Part shown: positions 16,904 to 26,765 of the stretch, piece by piece
Layout of the letters: the number at the start of each line of letters is the position of its first letter
Numbering within the stretch: the stretch's first letter is position 1
Assembly (NCBI GenBank): GCA_963721105.1
Contig: CAVRHY010000019.1
Coordinates: 310,001-374,000 of the forward strand
Direction: 5' to 3'
DNA from: Thermohalobaculum sp963721105
GTDB lineage: Bacteria; Pseudomonadota; Alphaproteobacteria; Rhodobacterales; Rhodobacteraceae
Length of the DNA: 64,000 bases
Translations under genes and position numbers: made by a program
The notes under the pieces: generated by a model
What the model was told of the DNA's origin: nothing
What the model saw: only the letters and a program-made list of their open reading frames with translations
The model's database searches: none

Positions 16904-18247
16904 CTAGCCCAGGAACACCGTCCCCGACGGGTAGCGCACGCGCGGCGCCACCCGGGCGGCCAGGAAGAAGCCGAGCGTCAGCGGGCCGACGCGGCCGATG
17001 AACATCATCAGCGCGATCACCGTGCGCCCCAGCGCGTCCAGGTCCCAGGTCGCGCCGCGCGACAGCCCGACCGTGCCGAGCGCCGAGGCGACCTCGAAGG
17101 CCATGTCCAGGAACTCGCCGTCATGCGTGACGCTGACGACGAAGATGCCGGTCATGACCAGCAGCAGCGTCACCACCGTCAGCGCCAGCACCTTCAGCAC
17201 GTCCTGGTGTCCCAGGCTGCGCCCGAAGGCGTTGACCGTCGCCCGGCGCTTGAAGAACGAGACGGTGGCCAGCAGCAGCACGATGAACGTGGTCACCTTG
17301 ACGCCGCCGGCCGTCGAGGTGCTGCCGCCGCCGATCAGCATCAGCGCGATGAACATCAGCGAGGTGCTGTCGTGCAGCGCGCCGATGTCGACGGTGTTGA
17401 AGCCGGCGGTGCGCGTCGTCGCCGCCTGGAACCAGCTGACGACCAGCTTGTCCCAGGGCCCGCCGAGCCGGCCCAGCGTGCCGGGATTGTTCCATTCGAG
17501 CACGGCGAAGGTCGGCATCGACCACAGCAGCAGCGCCGCCGTGCCGACCAGCATCAGCTTGCTGTGCAGCCTGAGCCCGCGCCAGCCGCGCACCGTCCAG
17601 AGGTCGGCCAGCACGCTGTAGCCGATGCCGCCGACGATCAGCAGCGCCGGCACGACCAGGTTGACCAGCGGGTTCGTCGCCCAGCGCATCAGGCTGTCGG
17701 GAAACAGCGAGAACCCCGCATTGTTGAAGGCCGAAACCGAGTGGAACACCGCGTTCCAGATGCCGACGCGCCAGCCGAACTCGGGCACAAAGACCGGCAT
17801 CAGCAGCAGCGCGCCGACGATCTCGCAGGCCAGCACGACGCGCAGGATCACCTGCACCAGCCGCAGGAGGTCGGCGATCGAGGTCTGGTTCAGGTCCTCG
17901 CGCAGGAAGATGCGGTGCGGCAGGCCGACCGGCACGCCGATCATCGCCAGCACCAGCACCGTGAAGGTCATGATGCCGAGCCCGCCGAGCTGGATCAGCA
18001 CCAGGATCACCGCCTGGCCGAAGCCGCTGAAGGCGCCGCCGGTGTCCAGCACGACCAGCCCCGTCACGGTCGTCGCCGAAGTTGCCGTGAACAGCGCCTC
18101 GGCCCAGCCGACCGGCACGCGGGCGGCGAAGGGCAGCTTCAGCAGCAGCCCGCCGATGACGATCAGCGCGGCATAGAGCAGCGCCAGCACGGCAGGGGGC
18201 GGGATGTCGATCCGCCGGCGCGTGAAAAGGGAGAAGAAGGGGGCCAT
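16904..18247 (-). CDS. ktrB: Trk/Ktr-type potassium uptake permease
   Basis: A 447-residue TrkH/KtrB family protein with four pore repeats. The filter-region motifs are TATSATTVTGL (residues about 56-66), VSAFNNAGFSLF, TTRTAGFNTVD and ASALGTVGLSRG near the C terminus, and the M3 region includes MLIGGGSTSTAGGVKVTTF. Its length fits KtrB better than the longer TrkH. The gene starts 10 bases after the RCK subunit gene, so the pair forms one operon for K+ (or Na+-coupled K+) uptake across the inner membrane. Confidence 0.93.
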   Translation of the reverse strand: MAPFFSLFTRRRIDIPPPAVLALLYAALIVIGGLLLKLPFAARVPVGWAEALFTATSATTVTGLVVLDTGGAFSGFGQAVILVLIQLGGLGIMTFTVLVLAMIGVPVGLPHRIFLREDLNQTSIADLLRLVQVILRVVLACEIVGALLLMPVFVPEFGWRVGIWNAVFHSVSAFNNAGFSLFPDSLMRWATNPLVNLVVPALLIVGGIGYSVLADLWTVRGWRGLRLHSKLMLVGTAALLLWSMPTFAVLEWNNPGTLGRLGGPWDKLVVSWFQAATTRTAGFNTVDIGALHDSTSLMFIALMLIGGGSTSTAGGVKVTTFIVLLLATVSFFKRRATVNAFGRSLGHQDVLKVLALTVVTLLLVMTGIFVVSVTHDGEFLDMAFEVASALGTVGLSRGATWDLDALGRTVIALMMFIGRVGPLTLGFFLAARVAPRVRYPSGTVFLG

Positions 18248-18257
18248 GCGCTCGGCG

Positions 18258-18923
18258 TCAGAGGCTGTCGCCGAATTCCCTCAGGTCGTCTCGCCTGCCG
18301 AGCAGCAGCAGCTTGTCATCGGTCTTCAGCCTTGCCTCGCCATCCCCGCAGTCGACGAAGTCGCTGCCGCGCATCAGGCCCAGGCAGCGCAGCTGAAAGC
18401 GGTCCGCCACCTTCAGCTCGCCGACGGTCATGCCGTCGATCGCCTCGGGCACGCGGAAGTCGACGATGTGGAAGCCATTGCCCAGGCTCACGTAATCGCG
18501 CACCAGCGGGTTGTGCAGCATCTGCGCGACGTGCTGTCCGATCTCCTGCTCGGCCTCGATCACCCGGTCGGCGCCCAGCCGCGCCAGGATGCGGTGATGC
18601 GTCCGGCTCAGCGCCTTGACCCAGACCTTCTCGACCCCCAGCAGCTTGACGTTCATCGTGCAGAGAACGTTGGCCTCGAGGTCCTCGCCGATCGCGACCA
18701 GCGCTGCATCGTAGCTGCCGACGCCGGCCTCGCGCAGCGCCTCATCGTCGCGGCCATCGGCGATGACCGCCTCGGCCAGCGTGTCGGCCAGCCGGCTGAC
18801 ATTGCGCTCGGCGATGTCGATGCCCAGAACGTGGTTGCCATAGCGCGCCAGCTCGGAGGCCACCGTGCTGCCAAAGGTGCCGAGGCCGATCACGGCGAAG
18901 CTCCGGTTCCTCCTGGACGGCAT
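18258..18923 (-). CDS. ktrA: RCK potassium-channel regulatory subunit
   Basis: A 221-residue TrkA/KtrA-type protein. The RCK_N domain opens with FAVIGLGTFGSTVASELARY, a GxGxxG nucleotide-binding motif followed by an acidic strand end (GIDIAE). The RCK_C domain begins around residue 140 (FRVPEAIDGMTVGELKV). It gates the KtrB permease by binding ATP/ADP or NAD(H). The ATG at 18923 follows CGGAGG and is preferred over an in-frame start 30 bases upstream. Confidence 0.92.
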   Translation of the reverse strand: MPSRRNRSFAVIGLGTFGSTVASELARYGNHVLGIDIAERNVSRLADTLAEAVIADGRDDEALREAGVGSYDAALVAIGEDLEANVLCTMNVKLLGVEKVWVKALSRTHHRILARLGADRVIEAEQEIGQHVAQMLHNPLVRDYVSLGNGFHIVDFRVPEAIDGMTVGELKVADRFQLRCLGLMRGSDFVDCGDGEARLKTDDKLLLLGRRDDLREFGDSL

Positions 18924-19001
18924 TCGGTCGCCTCCGCATCGTCTTACGCGCACCCGGCCTGCTGCGCCGGATAGCAGGACACCGCCCTGCAGGCCAGCGG
19001 C

Positions 19002-20546
19002 TTACTTCGCCGCGGCGCGGGGGTCGCTCTCGTAGCCGTCGATGCGCCAGCCGTGCTCGTCGTAATCGGCCATGCACTGGTTGGCGAATTCGGTCATGCG
19101 CTCGAGCTCGCCCGAGCCCTGCGCCTGGAACACCGCCTGGAAGCGGACCATCTCGTTCGAGCCGGCGTAGTTGCGCTCGTAGAGCTCGTGCCGGCCGCCG
19201 AACTCCGAGCCGACGGCGTCCCAGAGCAGCTTCATGATCTTGATGCGCTCGCGATAGTCGATGCCGTTCGAGCCGCGAACATACTGCTTCAGGTAGCGGT
19301 CGATCTCCGGGTTTTCAAAGTCCTTTGCACTGCTCGGCAGATAGATCAGGCCCGAGGCGACGACCTGCTGGACGATCTCCTTGACGCGGGGCCAGGCCTC
19401 GGTGGCAAGCATCCTGTAGGCCGACGAGGTGGCGCCGTTCGGCAGCACGCAGCCTTCGACCCAGGGCTGCGGGTTGCCGGCCATGCCGTCCGAGAGCGCC
19501 CAGAAGGTGTTGCGCCAGTTGATGACCTCGCCCAGCTGCACCTGCACGCCGCGGAATGTGTTCGTGCCGCTGGCGATCAGCGCCCGGTTCAGGAGGCCCG
19601 CCATGAAGTCGAGCTTGACCGCCAGCCGCGTGCAGGCCTGGAAGGTGAAGCCGTTGAAGAAGCCGGACTTCGGGTAGAACGCCTTCAGCATCTCGATGTT
19701 CTTGTAGACGAGGACGTTCTCCCACGGGATCAGCACGTCGTCGAAGACGATGATCGCGTCGTTCTCGTCGAAGCGCGACGACAGCGGGTAGTCGAAGGGC
19801 GTGCCCGTCTCGGCGGCGACCTGCTCGTAGCTGGCGCGGCAGAACAGCTTCACGCCCGGCGCGTCCATCGGCGCGATGAACATGATGGCGAAATCCTCGT
19901 GGTCGATCTCGCCCGACATGTTCTGCGCCAGGAAGTTGTAGTGCGTCAGCGCCGAGTTCGTCGCCACCACCTTGGCGCCGCGGACGATCGGGCCGGCATC
20001 GGTCTCGCGGACGACATGCAGGTAGACGTCGCGGACCTCGGAGGACGGCTTGTCGCGGTCGATGGGCGGATTGACGATGGCGTGGTTGAGGTAGAACACC
20101 GCCTCCTGGCAGCGGCGATACCAGGCACGGGCGTTGTCGGCGAAATCGCCGTAGAACCCGGCATTTGCGCCCAGCGTGTTCATCAGGGACGCCTTGTAGT
20201 CGGGCGACCGGCCCATCCAGCCATAGCTGAGCCGCGCCCACTCGGCGATGGCGTCGCGCTGGGCGAAGAGGTCGGCCGAGGAGCGCGCCGGGCGGAAGAA
20301 CTTCATCGTGTAGCCGCCCGAGCCGGTGTCCGTCGGCGAGGTCAGCACGTCGCGCTTTGCCGGGTCGTGCAGCGCGTCGTAGAGACGCGCGATCGAGCGG
20401 GCGGCGTTGCGGAAGGCGGGGTGGGTCGTGACGTCCTCGACGCGCCGGCCGTAGATGTAGACCGCGCGGTCGTCGCGCAGGCTGGCGAGGTATTCGTTGC
20501 CGGTGAACGGCCGCTTCGGGTCGGCGCGCAGCGCGGCGTAGTCCAT
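19002..20546 (-). CDS. 4-hydroxyphenylacetate 3-monooxygenase family oxygenase (HpaB-like)
   Basis: A 514-residue two-component flavin monooxygenase large subunit. Family segments include NEYLASLRDDRAVYIYGRRV near the N terminus, TNSALTHYNFLAQNMSG, NDAIIVFDDVLIPWENVLVY (residues about 270-290) and GRHELYERNYAGSNEMVR near the C terminus. These enzymes use reduced FAD from a separate reductase to hydroxylate phenolic substrates. No flavin reductase gene is adjacent, so the partner is elsewhere. The ATG at 20546 follows AGGGAGGA. The substrate is not determined; pyoverdine-type or halophenol oxygenases are in the same family. Confidence 0.85.
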   Translation of the reverse strand: MDYAALRADPKRPFTGNEYLASLRDDRAVYIYGRRVEDVTTHPAFRNAARSIARLYDALHDPAKRDVLTSPTDTGSGGYTMKFFRPARSSADLFAQRDAIAEWARLSYGWMGRSPDYKASLMNTLGANAGFYGDFADNARAWYRRCQEAVFYLNHAIVNPPIDRDKPSSEVRDVYLHVVRETDAGPIVRGAKVVATNSALTHYNFLAQNMSGEIDHEDFAIMFIAPMDAPGVKLFCRASYEQVAAETGTPFDYPLSSRFDENDAIIVFDDVLIPWENVLVYKNIEMLKAFYPKSGFFNGFTFQACTRLAVKLDFMAGLLNRALIASGTNTFRGVQVQLGEVINWRNTFWALSDGMAGNPQPWVEGCVLPNGATSSAYRMLATEAWPRVKEIVQQVVASGLIYLPSSAKDFENPEIDRYLKQYVRGSNGIDYRERIKIMKLLWDAVGSEFGGRHELYERNYAGSNEMVRFQAVFQAQGSGELERMTEFANQCMADYDEHGWRIDGYESDPRAAAK

Positions 20547-20756
20547 GTCGATCCTCCCTGGCGGCCGGTTCGTCCGGCTTTTGCCGCCTTTATCCCGCGC
20601 CGGCGCGGGGTGGGCAAGCGGAAGGGCGCATGGAGGCATCGTGTGGATCTGGCATGGGCACAAGTTCCACGCAAGCCGGCCGGAGCAGGTGGAGAAAAGG
20701 GGGATTCAATCTTTGCTAATGGGATATGCGGGGCGGCCCGTCGACCGTCCCCCGGA

Positions 20757-21401
20757 TCAGACCTCGAGTTCCTTCGACGGAATGATCGGGAAGAAAATGC
20801 CGCCCGAGCGCAGGCCGAACCAGCGCGTGCCGTCGACCTCCTGGTCCTCGCCGATCTCGACGAGGCGGTAATAGCTCTTGCGGTCGATCAGGGCTTCGAG
20901 GCCGCGGCGGACGTGGACGTAGGGGCTGGGCTCGCCGGTTTCCGGGTCGCGAACCACGCGGATCGGGTTGTCGGGGCCGGCGACGGTCCTGTCGCCAACA
21001 TTCGTCTCGAAGGTGATGGTCTGCGACGGGCCGGCGTCGGCGACGGTGAAATCGACGGCGACGAAGGGGGCGTCGTCGACGGTGATGCCGATCTTCTCGA
21101 CCGGCGTGACGAGGTAGTGCCGACCGTCTTCCAGCTTCAGGACCGAGGCGAAGAGCCTGACCAGTTCCTTGCGCCCGATCGGCGTGCCGAGATACCACCA
21201 CTGGCCGTCGCGGGCGATGCGGATGTCGAGGTCGCCGCAGTAGTCCGGGTTCCAGAGATGGACCGGCGGCAGCCCCTTCTGGCCCTTCTGCGCCTCCTTG
21301 ATGGCGCGGGCCAGGCTGTCGGCCGCGCCGGGGTCGCCGCCGGCAACCGCCTTGGCCGGGCCGGCATCCGCGCGAGCATCAGGATTTTGTGTGCCGCTCA
21401 T
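20757..21401 (-). CDS. DUF1285 domain protein
   Basis: A 214-residue soluble protein. The central part matches DUF1285: PPVHLWNPDYCGDLDIRIAR, WYLGTPIGRKELVRLFASVL, VEKIGITVDDAPFVAVDF and PSPYVHVRRGLEALIDRKSY. Function is unknown, but the family commonly neighbours moxR-DUF58 operons, as here, where it is divergent from moxR with a 90-base shared control region. The first 35 residues are low-complexity and probably disordered. Confidence 0.88.
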   Translation of the reverse strand: MSGTQNPDARADAGPAKAVAGGDPGAADSLARAIKEAQKGQKGLPPVHLWNPDYCGDLDIRIARDGQWWYLGTPIGRKELVRLFASVLKLEDGRHYLVTPVEKIGITVDDAPFVAVDFTVADAGPSQTITFETNVGDRTVAGPDNPIRVVRDPETGEPSPYVHVRRGLEALIDRKSYYRLVEIGEDQEVDGTRWFGLRSGGIFFPIIPSKELEV

Positions 21402-21413
21402 CCGATTGCCCCT

Positions 21414-21447
21414 GTATCATTCCTGCCACCAACATAGGTAATGATAC
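21414..21447. promoter_or_regulatory. Divergent control region between DUF1285 and moxR
   Basis: A perfect 8-base inverted repeat, GTATCATT (21414-21421) and AATGATAC (21440-21447), lies between the divergent genes. In addition, ATCCGATTGCC occurs as a direct repeat at 21400-21410 and 21471-21481, overlapping the DUF1285 start and the moxR leader. A TATGTT hexamer within the inverted repeat on the minus strand could be the DUF1285 -10 box. Confidence 0.5.
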
Positions 21448-21491
21448 GACTCGGCGCGACACTCGCGCGTATCCGATTGCCGGAGGCATCC

Positions 21492-22483
<992 letters not shown>

Positions 22484-22487
<4 letters not shown>

Positions 22488-23005
22488 TCGGATGGGCCGC
22501 GACGGCGGGCGGAGCGCTCGCGGCATCCCTCTGCGCGGCATGCGCCGAGCCGACGGTCGTGCCCGGGCGGCCGGACCTGCTGACCGCCTTCCGCGCGGGC
22601 TGCCTGGACGCGCTGCCGGACTTTGCCGCGTCCGCCCCGGCGCTGGAGCGGATCGGGCTGGCGCCGACCGGCAATGACGGGGTTTTCGAGACGTTCGAGG
22701 CGGGCAGCGTCTCGGTCGGCGTCAACGCGGGCGACACCGATCCGGTCAGGGGCGCGGTCTGCGTCGCCGTTGACCTGCGCCAGCCGCCGCGGACGGGCTG
22801 GTCCGAGCTGCGCGAGGCGGTCGTCGGCACTGCCGGCCAGCCGGCCACGGAGGCATGCGACGGCGCGGTGACGGGGCGGCCCGAATGCACGCTGCGCTGG
22901 CGGCACGGCAAGGACTGCCTGGGGCTGGACACGCTGGTCAGGGAGAGCCGGGTGTTCTCGGCCTGGCTTTTCTTCCAGCGTGGCAACGAGGAGTGCCGGG
23001 CGTGA
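22484..23005 (+). CDS. Exported cysteine-containing protein in the moxR operon, unknown function
   Basis: A 173-residue protein not recognised as a named family. The GTG at 22484 overlaps the moxR stop. The N terminus (AATAGGALAASLCAACAEP) is a plausible signal peptide, possibly of lipoprotein type, although the lipobox is not canonical. The mature part has seven further cysteines (GCLD, VCVA, ACDG, ECTL, DCLG, ECRA and one near the signal). The gene ends 27 bases before DUF58. It is an addition to the usual moxR-DUF58 pair, and its position suggests a periplasmic partner. Confidence 0.7.
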
Positions 23006-23032
23006 GTGGCAAGCTGGGCGTCGGAGTGCGGC

Positions 23033-23926
23033 ATGGCTGAGTTCTCGCCCCAGCGCGCGGGCGCGCTCAGGCGCGATTCCGAGAAGATTTCGGGCACGCT
23101 GCCGCCGCTGTTGATCGAGGCCGAGCGGCTGGTCTCGACGCTGGCGATCGGCGTGCACGGGCGCAGGCGCGCGGGCATGGGCGAGACGTTCTGGCAGTAT
23201 CGCGCGGCCCAGCCGGGCGACAGCCAGTCGCAGATCGACTGGCGGCGCTCGGCACGGTCGGACAGGCTGTATATCCGCGAGATGGAGTGGGAGGCGGCCG
23301 AGAGCGCGCTTTTGTGGTGCGACCGCTCGCGCGCGATGGATTTCCGCTCGGACCCCGTGCCGTGGTCGAAGGGCGAGCGCGCGCGGCTGCTGGCGCTGGC
23401 GACCGCGGTGCTGCTGAACCGCGGCGGCGAGCGCTTCGCGTTGCTCGGCACCGAAGCCGAGCGGCCGCGCACCGGCGAGAGCCAGCTGATGCGGATCGCG
23501 GCGCTGCTGAGCCAGCCGCCACTGAGCCCGCCGGATTTCGGCGCGCCGCCGGCCGGGCTGCTGCCGAAGGCGGGCAAGGCCGTGTTCTTCTCGGACTTCA
23601 TGGGGCCGCGCGACGCGATCTTTCCGGCGCTGCTGAATGCAGCCGGCCAGGGCACGGGCGGGATCATGGTGATGATCCTGGACCCGGTCGAGGAGGAGTT
23701 CCCGTTCCACGGCCGGACGCGCTTCGAGAGCGTCGCCCGCCAGGTGCGCCACGATACCGACGAGGCCGCCAGCCTGCGCCAGAAATACCTCGAGCGGCTG
23801 GCGCGGCGGCGTGACGAGCTGACCGCCGTGGCCGGGCGGGCGAGGTGGCACCTGGTGACGCATCGCACCGACGAGAGCCCGCGCAAGGCGCTGGTCCGGC
23901 TGCACGGCATCCTGGGGGGTGCGTGA
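23033..23926 (+). CDS. DUF58 domain protein
   Basis: A 297-residue DUF58 protein. The family core is GETFWQYRAAQPGDSQSQID followed by WRRSARSDRLYIREMEWE (residues about 52-90). A degenerate von Willebrand-like region follows, including LWCDRSRAMDFRS and KAVFFSDFMGP. DUF58 proteins work with MoxR ATPases, usually bridging to membrane vWA proteins. The ATG at 23033 follows GGAG. Its stop overlaps the start of the next gene (ATGA). Confidence 0.9.
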   Translation: MAEFSPQRAGALRRDSEKISGTLPPLLIEAERLVSTLAIGVHGRRRAGMGETFWQYRAAQPGDSQSQIDWRRSARSDRLYIREMEWEAAESALLWCDRSRAMDFRSDPVPWSKGERARLLALATAVLLNRGGERFALLGTEAERPRTGESQLMRIAALLSQPPLSPPDFGAPPAGLLPKAGKAVFFSDFMGPRDAIFPALLNAAGQGTGGIMVMILDPVEEEFPFHGRTRFESVARQVRHDTDEAASLRQKYLERLARRRDELTAVAGRARWHLVTHRTDESPRKALVRLHGILGGA

Positions 23927-26755
23927 TGCTGACGGTCGGCTCGCTGGCCTTCCTGAACCCCTGGGTGCTGGGGGGGCTGGCGGCGCTGCCGGTGCTGTGG
24001 TGGCTGCTGCGCGCCATCCCGCCCAGCCCGAAGACCCAGGTCTTCGCCGGCGTCCGCCTGCTGCTGGGGCTGGACGACGAGGAGCGCCAGACCGACCGGA
24101 CGCCCTGGTGGCTGCTGCTGCTGCGCTGCCTGGCGGTGGCGGCGGCATTCGTCGGCTTTGCGCAGCCGGTCATGAACCTGAGCGCCCGGATCGGCGGCGG
24201 CGGGCCGCTGCTGGTGCTGATGGACCAGAGCTGGGCCAGCGCGCCCGACTGGGCCGAGCGCACGGCGGCGGCGCGCGAGATCCTGGACGAGGCCGGGCAG
24301 GACGGGCGCGACGTGCTGTTCTGGCCGATGGCCGCCAACGAGCCGCCGCCGCTGGTCTCGGCCGGCGCCGCCCGGCAGGCGCTGGCGACCGCCGGGCCCG
24401 TGCCGTGGGAGCCTGACGCCGCCGCCGTACTGGCGGGGCTGAAGGACAGCGGCATCAATGTCGGCGAGACCGTGTGGTTCCATGACGGGCTGGCGCATCC
24501 GGGCACGGCCGCGCTGCTGGACTGGCTGGCCGGGCGCGGGCCGCTGCGGCTGATCGGGCCCGAGTTCACCGCCCGCGCGCTGACGCCGCCACGGCTGGAG
24601 GACGGCGTGCTGACCGCCGACGTGCTGCGCGCCGGCAGCGGCGACGAGGCCGTCGAGGTGGTGGCGATGGCCGCGGCCGAGGGTGGCGGCGAGCGGCGGA
24701 TTGCGGTCGGCACCGCGGCCTTTGCCGGCGACGAGGGGCGGGCGCCAGTGACCTTCGACCTGCCGCCGGAGCTGCAGAACCAGGTGACGCGGCTGGTGCT
24801 GAGCGTGCGGCCCAGCGCCGGCGGCGCCGCCTTCGCCGACGGGGCGATCCGGCGGGTGACGGCGGGCCTCGTCGCGCCCGAGGCGCAGGAGGCGGTGGCC
24901 GGGCTGACCTCGCCCGTGCACTATCTCGAGGAGGCGCTGGTGCCTTGGGCCGATGTCGTGCGCGGCGACATCCTGACCGTGCTGGCCTCGGACCCCGCGG
25001 CGGTCATCCTGGCCGATCAGGGCGACATGACGGATGCCGAGCGGACGGCGCTGACCGAGTGGGTGAAAGATGGCGGGCTGCTGGTCCGCTTTGCCGGGCC
25101 GCGGCTGGCGGCGGCGATCGGGCAGGACAGCTTCGGCGCCGCGGCGGTCGGGGCGGACGAGCTGCTGCCGGTGCGGCTGCGCCGCGGCGGGCGCGTGCTG
25201 GGCGGCGCGCTGGCCTGGACGATGCCCCGCGCGGCTGGGTCCGTTCGACCCGGCCGGGCCGTTCCGCGGGCCTGCGGCGCCGGACGAGGTCGAGGTGCGC
25301 ACGCAGGTGCTGGCCGAGCCCTCGCCGGACCTCGCCGGCCGCGTCTGGGCGGTGCTGGAGGACGGCACGCCGCTGGTCACCGGCCGGCGGCTGGGCGACG
25401 GGCACGTCGCGCTCTTCCACGTCTCGGCCGATGCCGAGTGGTCGTCGTTGCCGCTCTCGGGCCTGTTCGTCGAGATGCTGGGCCGGCTGCTGACGCTGGC
25501 GCCGGGCCGCACCGCCGGCGTGCCGGACGCCGAGGCATTGCGCGACACGCTGTGGCGGGCCGACACGCTGATGGGGCCGGACGGCGAGCCGCGCGCCGTC
25601 TCGTCGCTGGCCGAGCCGGTCGCCGGCGAGCGGCTGGCCGAAGGCACGGTCGGGCCGGACCTGCCGCCCGGCGTCTATGCCCGCCAGGGCGCGGCCGGGC
25701 AGGCGCCGGGCGTCGCCGACAGCGTGGTGGTGAACCTGACGAAGGCGGACACGCGGCTTTCGGCCTTTCCGCCGCCGCCGTCCGGCGCGGTGATCGAGAC
25801 GCTGGGCGGCGCGGCGCCTGTGCGCTACGGACCCTGGCTGATCGCGCTGGCGCTGCTGCTCGCCTGCCTCGACGTGCTGGGCACGCTGGTCGCCTCGGGC
25901 CGGCTGGGGCTGCGCCGGCCGGGCGCGGCGGCGCTGGTCGCCGGCGCCGTGCTGGTGCTGGGCGGCCTGCCGGACGGCGCGCACGCGCAGGACCGGTCGG
26001 TTCCGCCCGAGTGGATCGCCGCGACCGCCGAAACGACGCTCGGCTACGTCAAGACCGGCGATCCGCGCATCGACCGCGTCTCCGAACGCGGGATGGCGGG
26101 TCTGGGCGAGGAGCTGGCGCGCCGCACCGCCGTCGAGCCGGGACCGCCGATGGGTGTCACGCCCGGCACGGACGAGCTGAGCTTCTACCCCGTGCTCTAC
26201 TGGCCTTTGACCAACGACACGCTGCCCGGCGCACAGGCGCTGGAGGCTATGGCCGGCTATATCCGCCGCGGCGGCATGCTGATCATCGACACGCAGAACG
26301 GCTCGTCGGGTTTCGGCGGACCGGCCGCCGTCGAGATGCGAGAGATCGCCCGCGCGTTGAACCTGCCGCCGCTGGCCCCCGTCGGCGAGGACCACGTGCT
26401 GACGCGCAGCTTCTACCTGCTGACCGATTTCCCCGGCCGCTGGCGCGGCGGGCGTGTCTGGGCCGAGGCGCCGCCGCTGCGCGCCGAGGGCGACGAGCCG
26501 CCGCCGGCCGACATCCCGCAGTTCGACCGGGTCGACGATAACGTCTCGCCGGTGATCGTCGGCTCGGCCGACTGGGCCTCGGCCTGGGCGGTGGACGACC
26601 GCGGCATGCCGCTCTACCCGATCGGCCGGCCCGGCGACCGGCAGCGCGAGATGGCGTATCGCTTCGGGATCAACGCGGTCATGTACGCGCTGACCGGCAA
26701 CTACAAGTCCGACCAGGTGCACGCCCCCGAGGTGCTGCGCCGGCTGGGCCAGTGA
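23926..26755 (+). CDS. BatA-like / DUF4159 membrane protein (one frame break)
   Basis: About 942 residues after correcting one extra C in the CCCC run at 25225-25228. The N terminus has the BatA-type anchor (LAFLNPWVLGGLAALPVLWW) and a second hydrophobic segment. A soluble middle contains a DUTP/GATase-like region (DGGLLVRFAGPRLAAAIG). Two membrane segments lie near residue 640, followed by a DUF4159 domain (ELSFYPVLYWPLTNDT, YIRRGGMLIIDTQNG, REMAYRFGINAVMYALTGNY). It overlaps DUF58 by one base pattern (ATGA) and precedes a second large membrane protein, consistent with a periplasmic or membrane-surface complex driven by MoxR. Confidence 0.88.
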
Positions 26756-26765
26756 GGGTGAGCGC